64,000 bases of DNA from Cheiracanthium punctorium (lineage: Eukaryota > Arthropoda > Arachnida > Araneae > Cheiracanthiidae), in assembly GCA_038373885.1 (NCBI GenBank), contig JAWZYV010000169.1, forward strand, positions 310,001-374,000, in the 5' to 3' direction. The position numbers were made by a program, and so were the translations under genes. Numbering within the stretch: position 1 is the stretch's first letter; every line of letters starts with the position of its first letter. A model generated the notes under the pieces. That model saw only the letters and a program-made list of their open reading frames with translations, did no database searches and was not told the origin of the DNA. Below, piece after piece: positions 10,900 to 22,856 of this stretch.

Positions 10900-13800
10900 G
10901 TCCGCGAACTTATAAAAAAATGGTTGCAAGCAGTTCAAGAAGACAATAAAAAGCCTATAAACACGGAGAAATAACATATTTTTAAAACAAATAAAACACG
11001 AAGATATTTTTATGCTATGCGATTTCCTGTGATCTTTATTTTCAATATCAAAGAGGTTAAAAATTCTTTAAAATATATATATATGCATTATTGTTCAATT
11101 TTTTGTCAAATTTTGACTTTTTATTCATGTTTCTACATTTCCTCTGACTAGGTGAAAATAGTGTACGTTGAACATTTTTACCAAATTTTACTACAGCTTA
11201 TTATTTCAAGATTATTGATCCTTAAAGGAAGTTTTAAGAATGTGGGAAACGCCTAGAGTTTAGATAGGGTCCACAAAAACGTCTTGAGAGTGTCCACGGA
11301 TAGCATGAGTTTATAAAACCCTGATCAACACCCTTTTGACAAAAATATTGTTACGATTTTTGGGTTGTTCTGCCCCTTGAAGGGTTAAATACGGTCTGAA
11401 ATTTGTATTCTACGCGTCAAATAATTTATTATAAAAGCAATATAGTGAAAAATGTGAGCTTGTCGTCTGTAATTCTTTATTTACTTTGAAAATGGTTTGT
11501 GAATATTCTCCATAGCTTACCGAAACTGGATAACTATTACTTTTGAACTTTTGTTTGTAACACTGTGCTAACTCTGGACAAAGAAAATGCTGTAATTTTA
11601 AATTTGAATGCAAAATTTACTATAATTTTTTTATGAATGTTTGCTTTTAGATTTTTTTTAAAAAAACTTCCTGTATTCAGTAGAGTATAAAGTATTTTTT
11701 AAAGCAGTAAACTAACTTTTTTCTTTTGTTTCTAATTTCCCAACTGACCTTAAAAACGAGTGCGTTGTTAAAGTAGGTAATAAAAGTGGTTAAACATCAT
11801 AGCAAATACTTGGTTTTGTGTTCTATTGTTGCTCAACTCATACTGGGATGAAAACAATTTTTTATCCCACCTTTATCCTATTACATAGTTAAATTACCTT
11901 CTTCTAACTATCTTCTTTTAAGAGTTAGCAAATATGCTGCAATACCTGAATGACGGAAAAAGCGCATCCTGACCAACGATGACCTGATGAAAAGCATTAC
12001 TTCTTTTTTAAAAAAAGCATTTTTTTTACCGATTCTTTCCACTTTATTTCTTCAAGTACGTAATACGCAATACTGATTCTTTTAGTATGGAAGCAGAAAA
12101 AAAAACTTCAAATCAGCACAATTTTAAATATCCAATAAATAAAATGCGACTTTATAATCTCTCAGTTGCACTTAAGACAGGGAAAATCCAGGTCTATATA
12201 AAGCTCACTTAATTAGTAATTCAAATGGAAACAGGTCACGCTCGTGCTTTGTGCTAATAATTGCTCTCGAAGTTTAAGTTAATGATTTGTCAGAGGGATT
12301 TAAAACATATTATCGTTAAACGCATTGATCTCATAAATTTTACTATGCAATGAAAAGTACGAGGCTAATGTTCTTTGCGTATCGAGCTCTGGTTAAATAT
12401 GTGCGAATTTTCGGTACAACTTACTATTTTTAAATGTATTACTTAAAACTGCATTAAGTTTTACAGCAAATAAATCTTATTTATGCAAAAATAAACTAAT
12501 ACATTTAGTTGAAATGCTTGGTAAAAATACCGAATATGTAACCGGTATTGTGATAGCGAGAAATTTTATTTGGAATGTATAAGAGATTCGGTACTTACGT
12601 ATTATTCCGGCGGCCATTAATGCCAAACTATTTTTCCTCAAATTTGCTGGAAAACTGTTTCCAAACGTATTCCGAACCATTAAGAATTTCATGGGTCCGG
12701 CATTTATCTAGGCGAAAAATTGCTCGTCTTGGCGGTCCGTAAGTACCAGAGATTCAATAAAAATTAAATTCCTGGACATTATTACTAAAGTATCATAATT
12801 AGTAAAGGCGTTTTTTATTAAAATATCATTATTCCTTTAAGATTTTTACAATTTCAATGAAAGCTATTTTTCATTTTACGAGAGGGTTTCACAAAATTTT
12901 ACCCAAATATTACCCAGTCTGATTTACTCTGCAAAACGAATTCCAGCACTAGATATTACATATATTTTATATATTTTATGTATTCATAAATTGACAGTAT
13001 ATATATATATAGTGGAATATGGAAATATGGAAGATAAGTAAAAGCATTTCAGCACTTATTTTGATCACATTCAAATACATTTATCATTAAATCAATTTAT
13101 TAAAAACGGAAATCTAAAATGTATGATAAGATAAAAATTATTCGGAAGTGTTTCTACTTAAAAATTAACACATATGAAAATTTACGAAAATCATGTTTTT
13201 GGAGAAAACACAGGTTGATTAATGGAAAAAGTAACAATCGAAATCGCATAAATAACTTTCATCATAATTTAATCTAACGAAAACATGCAAATTGATGCTT
13301 TTTTGTGAGAGAGTAGTTCATTTAAGTACAGAAATTTATTTAAGTTAAACAAAATACCGAATACCTTTCAAATGAAATTAAGTTAATTAACTGTAAATCG
13401 AATATATATTTGGAAAATCAGGAGAAATCATTCCTCTCTTTAAGACAAACTAAGAATAAAAATAAAAGTAATTATAATGTATACTTTTATTACTGCATAG
13501 ATTTTAAATATTACACCACAAATAACATAAAAAAGAAGCTTATTTGTTATTGTAGAAAAAATGTGTGATTTATGTGGTTTACGTCAGTAAGTACTGAACA
13601 GCACGTATATTCTGAGCTAGTAATATCCGAAGTGAACAAAAGATGGGCATATGTATATGCATGTGGTTAGTACAATGAGATTAGTATGTTTATGCATGTA
13701 TGCATATATAAATGTACTAATCTCTGTGAATAAATAACTTTGAGGAATGCTTTTGCTATACGTTTAAACTATCGATTTTGAAAATAAATTATCAATTATT

Positions 13801-14500
13801 TTCAATTTTTCATGCGTCGAAACCACTTTGGTCATAAACAAGTATTTAAAAACAATAAATGGCAAAACAAAATCAAAAGAAGATAAAAACAGCATTTCCT
13901 GCTTCGCGTAGATAATTAATATATTTTTACGTGAGAAATGTACTACAGCAATAATGCATTAAAATGGTTTTCTTTGATTCTTTTCAGTGTTACTGGGAAT
14001 TAGCTCTACTTGATAAATTGCATTCGAAAGGAAGTGACTGAAAAGTATTCCTTTACAATTAATTGTTATTAATTTACTTTAACATACTTACAAAGAAATA
14101 CATTACTTACAAGGAAATTCTTAATTTTATAATTTCTGATAGCGCAATCCTTTCAGATTTTGAAAAATAATTTTGAATTAGAAATAAAAATACATATTAT
14201 GTTTAAATGAAACTGTATGATTTTTATGTGGTATGTGTGCACAGCTGTGACATTATCGTGACACTAAACTTATTTTCTTTCAATTTTAAATGGACACAAA
14301 ATATTATCTATTAATGCATTTCAGAAGCTAATTATGTTTTTCAATAACATAAATTAACCAAGCCCACTAATTATTCTTGAATATTGAATTTCTAGAATAA
14401 CTCAAAACCGAAGTTTGGAGAATGAGGTTTGAAATTTTTCTTTTTGAAAATATTAATCACAAAGTGTGCTGTACATATGACTAATACACGTTAAGTAATA
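10900..14500. other. AT-rich non-coding stretch
   Basis: No gene-like frame was seen. The sequence is rich in A/T runs with a short (TA)n at about 13000-13012. A TATATAAAG-like string near 12195 is too isolated in AT-rich DNA to call a promoter. The minus-strand 71-codon ORF at 12477-12692 is not recognised. Confidence 0.5.
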
Positions 14501-14586
14501 TAATTGATACTATGACAACGTTTCAGAAGGTAGCAGCAAGTGCAAACCAAATGGGTTAGACTAAGGAAGGGTTAGTTTCACAATGC

Positions 14587-14811
14587 TCACAAGATTATTC
14601 TTCTCCGAGTTCTGAGAAATTTTATTCGCAAAGAGGCAGTCGCTTCATCTTTTAATAGCCGGAATCGCCTCACATGATCCAAGTCAATCCAGTAGACCAC
14701 GGAAAAATACCACCAGATCAGAATACCACTCCATGCTAATTCCCAACTTCCACATGGAAAGCTTGAAGCGGGGAGGATAGTCGAAGAAACATCATCGCAA
14801 AAAACTTTCAC
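14587..14811 (-). CDS. Unrecognised 74-codon ORF in a GC-richer island
   Basis: A minus-strand frame starting MKVFCDDVSSTILPASS, with a Trp-rich hydrophobic middle (roughly residues 22-44, including WELAWSGILIWWYF) and a basic C-terminus (FLRTRRRIIL). It lies in a GC-richer island (14520-15620) with another minus-strand coding-like piece at 15160-15425. No domain is recognised. It could be a decayed exon, an old transposon piece or chance. Confidence 0.25.
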   Translation of the reverse strand: MKVFCDDVSSTILPASSFPCGSWELAWSGILIWWYFSVVYWIDLDHVRRFRLLKDEATASLRIKFLRTRRRIIL

Positions 14812-15159
14812 TACTAGTCAATGAGTATATTCTAAACTAAGGTACTGCAGCTAAAACCTGCCACTTCCTAAGAACAACTGACAGAGTTATTCTAAATTTT
14901 CAAAGCTTATTTGTAAGGATGAGCAGGGCTTCCAGCTAGGCGTTCAGATTTTTCCCCCAAATACAGAGAGCGCCGCTGAACAAAATTCATTGAGCATACA
15001 TGCATATCAGAAGTTACAAAAAAGGACTAAATACATAAATATGATACAAAAAAACCAAAAAACCATAACTAAATAAAACCAGCATTAAAGTATGGTGGTC
15101 AGAAGCCTCCCAATAACGACTGTAAAGAGAATTGTCGGATAAAAAGAGCCTTCAGATTT

Positions 15160-15425
15160 TCACATCACTTGCCTGAAATAAGGGTCACATCCACACGCGT
15201 CAGGATCATTATTTTTGTTCTGACAGTGCTTTGACATGACAATTTGGATATCCTTAATAGTTAAAGAATGCGAACTTTTAAGGTCAGTCCAGTTGGGAAC
15301 AAAAGAAAATTGATGGTGTTAGATTTGGACTGTTCAGGTTTGAGGAACGGATCAATTCCACCATGATTTTTCCAGAACTTCCGATCCCACAGAGCAATAT
15401 CACTATGACCAAATTTTTTCACCAT
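15160..15425 (-). pseudogene. Frameshifted coding-like fragment, family unknown
   Basis: Minus strand. One frame (15425 to 15261, 54 codons) starts MVKKFGHSDIALWDRKFWKN, continues HGGIDPFLKPEQSK and closes at a TAA. An overlapping frame, about 15314 to 15160, contains VPNWTDLKSSHSLTIKDIQ and the Cys-containing CQNKNNDPDACGCDPYF before a TGA. The two read naturally as one protein joined by a small frameshift in the overlap (around 15295-15310). Composition is protein-like and unlike the AT-rich background. No family is recognised. It is most likely the 3' part of a decayed (perhaps processed) gene copy; a real last exon with an assembly error is also possible. Confidence 0.4.
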
Positions 15426-15647
15426 CACTGTTTAAAATTATAATTATTATCATTATTATTGCCCTGATAGTGCACTGGACATAGCATTATCGGAAGTTTA
15501 AGCAACAACAGCATCATAAACAAAAATTTTGCTGCTCCAAGAACTCGCAGAAGGAAGACCTTAAAAAGAATGTAAATTTCAGTGTCTTATGTCCTGACTA
15601 TCTATGTGGTCTGCACTCGCTGCCAAATGCCAGTCGTCTGTATAATA

Positions 15648-15745
15648 TATTTACATACCCCAGAAATAATGTAATAGCATTTACATTATTTCTGGGGCAC
15701 ACTATGTAGGTTGTAAAATGTGCTGTACTATATGTACAGCCCATT
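15648..15745. repeat. Two adjacent hairpins
   Basis: The first hairpin has perfect 16-bp arms, 15658-15673 (CCCCAGAAATAATGTA) and 15682-15697, around an 8-nt loop, and outer bases ACATA/TATGT extend the stem. A second imperfect hairpin follows: TAAAATGTGCTGTAC, a 5-nt loop, then GTACAGCCCATTTTA. They may be short MITE remnants or RNA hairpins. The stems are shorter than is usual for a microRNA precursor. Confidence 0.5.
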
Positions 15746-15749
15746 TTAT

Positions 15750-16648
15750 TAAAATTTAAAAAATATATATAATTTTACTTATTTTACAAAAATTAGTTTG
15801 CAAAGAAATCCCTGTTAGTGGCATTGCAACACATAATTGTACATTTGCATTTAGTTTCATTAAGAAGAGTTCTAAAATTTTTGAAGTATATGGAATTTTG
15901 CACAGCAAGAAGTGTAAGCAATAATTTAAAAATAATGTTTCAAGCCCTAACTTTCTTTTTATTGATCAGATTTACAATTTCAATGGTTTTAAATCTTCCA
16001 AAGACAACTGGGATATAAACCGCCAATTAAATGGTTCCAGTAGGGTTTTTTTTTGTTTTTGTTTTTTAAAGAAGACATACATTTTAAAACTGTCTGTTAT
16101 ATACAAAGAAAAATGATGCAATGAAGATGATAAGTGAATTTGTGATGTTTTTCCTTTTTTGTAAATTATTTAGCAGCAATGCATATTATGGATAATGTAT
16201 AACTTCACGCGTGTTGGACATATAAGTATATAAATATAGAAAGGATTTTTCTCATTTATGTTTTTTTTTAAACTTATGCATTTTGATATTTATTTTTTTC
16301 TTTTGGCGAATGAAAATCAAAGCTTCCAACATTTTCAAAGCTTTGTAATGTAAACGCAAATAAATACTCACTTAATAAAATGTATTAATAAAACTTCGTA
16401 AAGTGCCATCAAAGTTGATTTTGACAGTCATTTTTTTATCTTAAATATATGTTATAAAACCGATATAAGGAACTTATACTAACGTTGTAATAGTGAATAC
16501 ATCACTATTAAATGAGAATCAAGTCTGAAATAGTGTTTTGTAAAATAAACGAATTCTATTTAAAATACGTACATTTTCCAAGTTCGTAGATCGAGTAACA
16601 TGTTTTTGAAATATATAACATAAATTAAAGCATGCAATATTCTGTTTA

Positions 16649-16690
<42 letters not shown>

Positions 16691-17960
16691 TTTCAGCATG
16701 TGATAGAAAAATATCAAGCATTCACAGTATACTGAACCGTAATAATGAATCAAAGTGAGAAAATATCAATAACAACTTTTAAAAAGTACAAATACAAATG
16801 CTCAAATTAGTAAAAAATATAAATATTGTCTAATCACATGGAGCAAAGGACTTTAAATGAATTCGAATGCGATAAGAACAGAAGTAAATCAGATATTTAA
16901 TCTGCCTTTTACGAAAATTTAGCGAATAAGAGGATCAATGTACAGATATTATACATTAGCTGTGATACATTTATGGAAAATACTTGTATCAATATATCAT
17001 TTTAATTTAAAAGTAGTAAGAAGTTATGCTATGTAAACATTGACTCCTTACTTTAGCATGCTTATTCAATATTTAACGATTTTGAATAGTCTATACACAT
17101 TATCTGCATTTCTTATGTAAATCTTAACAAATTACATTTTAAAAGAGGGATCCTGGGAATTAACATTTTCCTAAATTTCTACTAATGCATATTTTGTGAT
17201 GAATTAAATAGCGAAAGAGATTTTTAATTTTAAATTATATCACATTTCTAGTTAATTATCTAATCACAGGTCTCTATATCCTATCTTTATACAGTTATCT
17301 ATGTATATTCGATTACAGTTATAGATAATTTTTAAATCTTAAAATAAAAGAGAAAGTTCATCCTCTAAAAAGGAAAAAAGGGTATTATTATAGAAAAATA
17401 GATTCTAGCTAGCAGCATAAGCTTTATTGAAGCATACATTCAGAAAAATAAAAATATCTGTGAAATTTAAAACATGTTTGTCATAGATTACTGATAAATT
17501 TCGCAGATTACACAATATGACTATAACAGATGTTAAGAGAAATTCTTACCGAATTGAAAAACTTCGCAATTTTATTCTTTTGAAAAGTGAGACTACGGAT
17601 TTCTGTTATTTATTCTTGATTTAGACTCTTTTAAAATCATGAGATCGAGTTAAATATTTTGACGTGGAGTTGCATTTTAAACACAAATTCTGATAGAATA
17701 ATACAGTATAATATTTTAATAAGGCACATATTCTGAGATTATTTTACAAATTAATATTTTATAAATTTTTATTTATAACATTTTATTACTAAGCAAAAGT
17801 GAAATTTTGAAAATTTAAATCTCATAGAAACCAATTTTTTAATACAATGTTTTACTATTTTTTAAACATACACTTTTTGATCCATATAAATAAAATACAT
17901 AATTTATCTATATAAATAGCACATCTTTACAATAAAAACATAATATATCCAAATAAATAA
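15750..17960. other. AT-rich non-coding stretch with a (TA)n array
   Basis: No gene was seen. The only notable structure is a TA dinucleotide array at 16651-16682. Confidence 0.55.
16651..16682. repeat. (TA)16 microsatellite
   Basis: An uninterrupted run of TA dinucleotides. Confidence 0.9.
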
Positions 17961-17965
17961 AATTA

Positions 17966-18171
17966 GGACACCCAGCTGGTGTAGTGGCTAAAGAACCATT
18001 CTATCACTCCTTCAGTCAGAGTTCGATTCCCTGCTTGAGTTTTGGATGTCATCTTGTTTGCCCCTTCACAGAAGGTAACGGTGTATGCCAACTGGGTGCC
18101 CCCTTAAAAAATAGCGAATACATCGGACTCGAGTAGGTAAGAATGACTGATTGCCAAATGACAACCATTAT
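17966..18171 (+). mobile_element. tRNA-derived SINE, copy 1
   Basis: The 5' part has Pol III internal promoter-like boxes: TGGTGTAGTGGCTAAAG (A-box region) and AGTTCGATTCC (B box). A shared tRNA-unrelated body follows, with GGTAACGGTG and CACTGGGTGC-like motifs (here AACTGGGTGCCCCC). The body is bracketed by identical 14-bp AAATAAATAAAATT strings (17950-17963 and 18172-18185), which may be the target duplication, although a TAAA-type tail could look the same. Two further copies at 19171 and 61494 confirm a family. Confidence 0.75.
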
Positions 18172-18249
18172 AAATAAATAAAATTCCGTTTGCCTGTACA
18201 TTAATTGGAATTCAAAAATATTTGCAATTTCTGTCCATTTCAAGTGCCT

Positions 18250-19165
18250 GGGAACCCTAAACGATCCTCAAAGAATTATGTCTGCCACCCTGGGGTTCTG
18301 TCAGTGGCGCTTTTTTTTTATTCGCGCATCAATTAAAAATGGTTGAAACAAATGAAATGTCATTCTGTGACAAAATTTGTCAACTTAAGCTACAGGCATC
18401 AAGTTTTCTGAAACACTGTTGCGAAAACTTGATTCAAAATTCATAAATGTGTTTTCACGCATCGCTTAATAACGACAAAGCGAATGAAATGAAATTTCAT
18501 GATATTTTAATTGGTCATTCAGCTTAAACTGAAGCGTCAAACTTTTGAAAAATTTACTGAAATAAAAAGAAAAATATTCATCAAAATTCTTGCTTTTTTC
18601 TTATAATAAGCTGTTTGACCCTATTCTAAACTGAATAACAGAGCTTCTTAAATTTTCAGGTATGTATTGGATCTTCAAAGTTTTTGGAAACACAAGAAAG
18701 AAATAGATTCAGTAAGCTGATAAAAGTTAACATTTTGTTTTCAAATGCAACTAATAAACTTTTGAAAGAATAGAAATTTTAACAACTAATATCTTAAAAC
18801 ATATGATAAAAACGAAGTATCATTTAAAAATAATTTATTTATATTTCATCTAAAAATGAAAAATAATACCTACCCATTTTATCTCAACATACACTACATT
18901 CTATGCATTCCTTTTTCCACATCATTTGATCGCCGATGTTCTAATTGTCCAAAACCGTATCTTATATTCATCAAGGTTGATGTGTAAAACTTTGCTCTTT
19001 ATTTCTCGTGCATTTGATACATTCTGCTTAAAGCAATAAAAAATGATGGTCTAAGATTAAATACAACCATATCCCACACATTTTTTCAAATAACCACAAC
19101 CAGTATGCTTTACGTCGAGATTGTTTATTTTAAATTAGACACTTTTTTCTGGAATGCATACACAG
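18250..19165. other. Non-coding stretch
   Basis: AT-rich, with no exon, RNA gene or transposon recognised. Confidence 0.5.
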
Positions 19166-19170
19166 ACACT

Positions 19171-19480
19171 TGCCCCACTTGGTGTAACGGATTAAGAACC
19201 ATTTTATCACAATTTGATCCGTGTTCGATTCCCGGCTTGGGCGTTAAATTGTCCGTCCTTTCATAAGGGGTAATGCTGGCGACACATTGCGTGTCCCTAA
19301 AACAAAATGGCCAGTATTTCGGGCGTTAGTAGTGGCATAAGGTTTGTGGCCAGTGTCCGCCCATCAACCCCTTAAGCCTCGTCCCCGTCAAGATCAAGGA
19401 TGAAGCTTTCTCCCTCTATTTCACAAGCCTGTGATACTGCCTGGCAATAGTGTTCAAATGTTATGCGCCAGAAATGTAAG
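19171..19480 (+). mobile_element. tRNA-derived SINE, copy 2
   Basis: Shares the head TTGGTGTAACGGATTAAGAA and the B-box GTTCGATTCCCGG with copy 1, then GGGGTAATGCTGGCGAC, CATTGCGTGTCCC and AATGGCCAGTATTTCGGGCG, which match the body of copy 3. The 3' part (about 19340-19480) is longer than in the other copies, and its end is uncertain because the piggyBac-like MITE starts at 19490. Confidence 0.65.
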
Positions 19481-19489
19481 ATCATTTAA

Positions 19490-19921
19490 CCCTTTGAGGC
19501 GCAACCCTTTCCCAATGCTGAAAAAAGGGCAGCCGTTGCCATCGCTCCACTTAACTACCAGCAAGATGGCGGACGATCGAAACGTTCATCGTGTGCCACA
19601 GATCTAGAGCCCCTGGGTTCGCTAGATCTGTGGCACGCGATGAGTTAAGTCGAGCGATGGCAACGGCGGCCCTTTTTTCAGCATTGGGCAATCTGTCCAG
19701 GTGCTCTCGCGTTCTTCCATTTTTCAGCAGATGTCGATGGTGTTAAAAATAATCGTGACATTTTTTTTTTTTTTTACGGGAAACGACGTGCTAAAAAGTA
19801 AAGGATTCTCGTGGAGCTATGCCACTATTTTTATAGAAATTAAATCTATTCTTCGTGACTAGCAACAGTCAAAACGTCAGAGTTTGGTGTCCTCACAGCG
19901 AGGACACTGCGCGTTAAAGGG
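19490..19921. mobile_element. piggyBac-like MITE
   Basis: Flanked by TTAA on both sides (19486-19489 and 19922-19925), the target site of piggyBac elements. The ends are CCCTTTGAGGCGCA on the left and, on the reverse strand, CCCTTTAACGCGCA on the right. The element is 432 bp with no transposase. The left half contains a strong foldback (separate entry). Confidence 0.7.
19511..19688. repeat. Palindromic foldback inside the MITE
   Basis: The left arm starts CCCAATGCTGAAAAAAGGGC and runs through GCCGTTGCCATCGCT to an inner part with GTGCCACAGATCTAG. The right arm is its reverse complement, ending CAGCATTGGG at 19688. The loop is about 11-13 nt. The left arm carries about 30 nt (around 19557-19587) that the right arm lacks, so one arm has gained or lost sequence. 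Confidence 0.75.
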
Positions 19922-19929
19922 TTAAATTC

Positions 19930-21560
19930 TTATGCATGGATCTTTTTGCATCTCATTTTACTCAACATATGACAATATCAGGCTACTTTTAACTTTATTC
20001 GGGGATAGTATATTTTAAATAGATGGGGTAGCACTACTACGATACTTGCATTTGGGATATGCATTCTGCAATCTTAGCTCACTTTTTTTACTTTTGTTCA
20101 AAGAAAACATTACATTTTTTTTTCCGAAGTAAGTTTAATAAAATTCTACTTTAGTGTATAAAACATATTTTTTAATGATTCCCAGCCTAAATGATGTGGT
20201 TAAAAAACGCCTTGATGAAATAATTTCATATTAAAAATAATGCCACCATGAGGTGATTTAGAGCAAAATAAAGATTGATAAATAACATCATAAACGAGAC
20301 TGATCGTTACTTTAATACATGTTTAGCCTGCGAATAACATTAGGTCTGATAAATATTTATTAATTGTGACTAATATAAGTTAGAACAGTTTGCTGTTGTC
20401 GAATTTACTAAGAATTGTGTACTACAAAAGTTTTACAGCCTGTAATACTTAAGTAAGAAAAAGGGGGGGGGCGAAATATTTCAAATGCATTATGGCATAG
20501 AAATGTCAGTTGCATAAAATCGCTGTATAATTTCATGTCACAAAAAATTACCTAATAAATTAATAGAAAAATATAATAAAAAAAATTGTGTAATAAAATT
20601 GTTTATCAAGAATTTGATCTCTTTATATGTTTGTTAAAAATTTTGCGAAACAATGTGTTTCAATAATAATTGATAACAATCTTTCAAAATTGATAATGCG
20701 AGCTTAATTTGCGCATCTGTTCTAAAGAAACTGCTTAATAAATCACAGTAAATTTCTTTAGGTGCACTATCAGACATCTAAATACCTTCATAAAGATTCA
20801 AAGAAGTAAAATAAAAACAACTTCTCTTTTCTTATTTTAAATAAACTACAAGCATTGTATACGGTACATTAGTTTTGAAATTTAATATTACATGCATATG
20901 TATCAGCTTTTTTGTATTGATACTCAAGAAAAAAGATTAGGTTTATACTTCCAAAGGTTAATTTAAATAAATTTTAATTTTAGATCATCTCTTTCAAAAC
21001 TCTACAGAAGCAATAAATTTAAATGATTGTATTTGCATTAATTTGATAGTTTTCAAACAGTGCTTTCAATCAACACTTTCAGTAAACCGAGTTCCGAAAA
21101 TAAGAAACTTTTGAGTAATTTTCTTTTATCATAAATGGCTATAACCTTAGGCGAAATGGACAGCGAATTTTTCTTCTAATCAAAAGCTCAAATTTAACAA
21201 ACTTCAAGTAGTGAGAGGAATTTTAATCAAAAAGCTTTTTCTTCGAATGTACGTAACATTTTATATTGATTCAGTGCCACATACTTTATTTTATGAATAA
21301 CATTTTATAATGATAGTGAAATGCCTTAATTCAATTTAAAATAATAATTGTATTTTATGAAAATTTTGCTCAAAAATTCTGATGCACAATGAAATACCAC
21401 TGAGACAATTAAAAAAAAAAACGGACTGTGTTTGCCCTAACCGTTTGTTTGGTGTGAAGTAGTGGAAATGGAATGGTGTTGACATTGGTGTGTCCTGCGC
21501 AAGTAGTAAGTTATTTCGTCCCTCTATCTAGTTTAGTTTGCTTTTTATCCTTGTTTGAGC
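19930..21560. other. AT-rich non-coding stretch
   Basis: No gene was seen. A short poly-G run lies near 20463-20471. Confidence 0.5.
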
Positions 21561-21589
21561 AAGACGCAGATGTGTCTTAATCCAACATC

Positions 21590-21965
21590 ATGATCCAACA
21601 GCACATACTTTTGAATTTCCTCGTGAAATTTAAAAACTCTCCAAGTGAATGTATTGAATTCTTAAAGGAGGTGTTTGGGGATATTTGCATGTCACATAGT
21701 CAAATTTTTGAAAGGCACAGGCCATTTTCGGAAGCTCAGGAAGTTTTTGAAGATGATGAGCGTTCTGGTTGAGCTTAAAAGTGCATTGAAGTAACTAATC
21801 TTCAATCTATATAATAGGTGAACGCAAAAAATGCAGGCTTACTGAAGAAGGTGGCACCTAATGAAGTTTACAGATTTTCCACTGCTCTGAGCAGTGGAAA
21901 ATCCGTATGCAGCGATGTATTGATTGGGAAGGGGACTAAAAGATATTTGCTGAGTTTTTTCAATA
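21590..21965 (+). pseudogene. Internally deleted mariner transposase remnant
   Basis: The plus-strand frame from the ATG at 21590 reads through FKNSPSECIEFLKEVFGD, MSHSQIFERHRPFSE and EDDERSG, and stops at 21770-21772. This is the first helix-turn-helix and GRPR-like linker region of mariner (SETMAR-type) transposases: SPSEC...LKxxxGDxxMSxxQxFE...EDDERSG. After about 110 bp of unclear sequence, another frame around 21888-21935 reads EQWKIRMQRCIDWEGD, matching the usual mariner C-terminal QWxxRxxRCIxxxGDYFEGD motif. The whole catalytic D,D34D core is missing, so this is a deletion derivative and cannot encode an active enzyme. Clear TIRs were not located. Confidence 0.7.
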
Positions 21966-22067
21966 AAGTTAATTTATAGGACTAGTTCGGCCGTATAATT
22001 GACACAGCTATATAAATATTTTCTAATATTCAAACCCAATCTATACATATTACAATATATACATATA

Positions 22068-22683
22068 CACTACTGGCCAAAAGTATTGCAAGTTTCAGAA
22101 ATTAACCCTTTTCAAGATTAAGCCTCCTTTCCCCCGTCAAAATTAAACATCAATATAATTGATATTTTTTAATGTCAACATGTTAAATTAATTACTTCAA
22201 AGACAAGATAGCATTAAGTTAAAGAACAATAATAATTATTTAATTTGTTGAAAAAATAGCATAAAAATATATAGGTTATTATAGAAATCATAATCCATTT
22301 GGCTCGCCGGAATAAAATTAAATAAAGAATTAATTTCAAGTTATTCTGAAAAAAGAGGATAATAAATAAATGCAATTGAACTAAAGATCATTTATTATGT
22401 TGCTGAACAGCCTTGACTTTGATCACAACAGCCACTCTTTTAGATATGAAATACACAGTGTTTTATAACACTTCCTTCGGTATTTCATGGAGCCAACTTA
22501 AATTATTGGTTCCTGAAGCTCTCAGTTTGATTTTTAGTGATTTTCAGATGTATTCTTTCCAATTATACCACATAAATTCTCAAAAATACTTAAATCTGGC
22601 AAATTTCCTGTCGATTTTTTCTGGTCTTATTCTTGAAAAGATGGTTAGATTTCTCAAACTTGCAATACTTTCGACCAGTAGTG
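22068..22683 (-). mobile_element. Non-autonomous Tc1-like element, copy 1
   Basis: TA-flanked ends CACTACTGGCCAAAAGTATT and, on the reverse strand, CACTACTGGTCGAAAGTATT. The minus strand around 22390-22590 carries a broken frame with LRASGTNNLSW, EIPKEVL and KRVAVVIKVKAVQQHNK. This is the C-terminal tail of Tc1-type transposases (IPKEVLQxLVDSMPRRVxAVIKAKG type), with an in-frame stop after EVL. The DDE core is absent. It is 616 bp long, the same design and nearly the same length as copy 2 at 24958 but in the opposite orientation. Confidence 0.85.
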
Positions 22684-22856
22684 TATCTTCAAGATTCTCT
22701 CGTGTTCCAAAGCTTAAAAAATAAACGAAACGAACAAATATTTATGTAGATCCTTCTGTAGGGTTACCATCCCCAAACATTCGGTCTGGCGTTGTTTTTG
22801 TTTGTAGTTTTTAAATACACACTTTTTAAGGTAAAAATGACACAGCTACTAATATA

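Noticed and set aside
17966..18040. A possible genuine tRNA gene
   Set aside because: The A/B-box region does not fold into a full cloverleaf by eye, and the same sequence with a shared body recurs twice, so it is a SINE.
22413..22724. A 103-codon plus-strand ORF
   Set aside because: It is antisense to the Tc1-type tail inside a transposon and crosses its right end.
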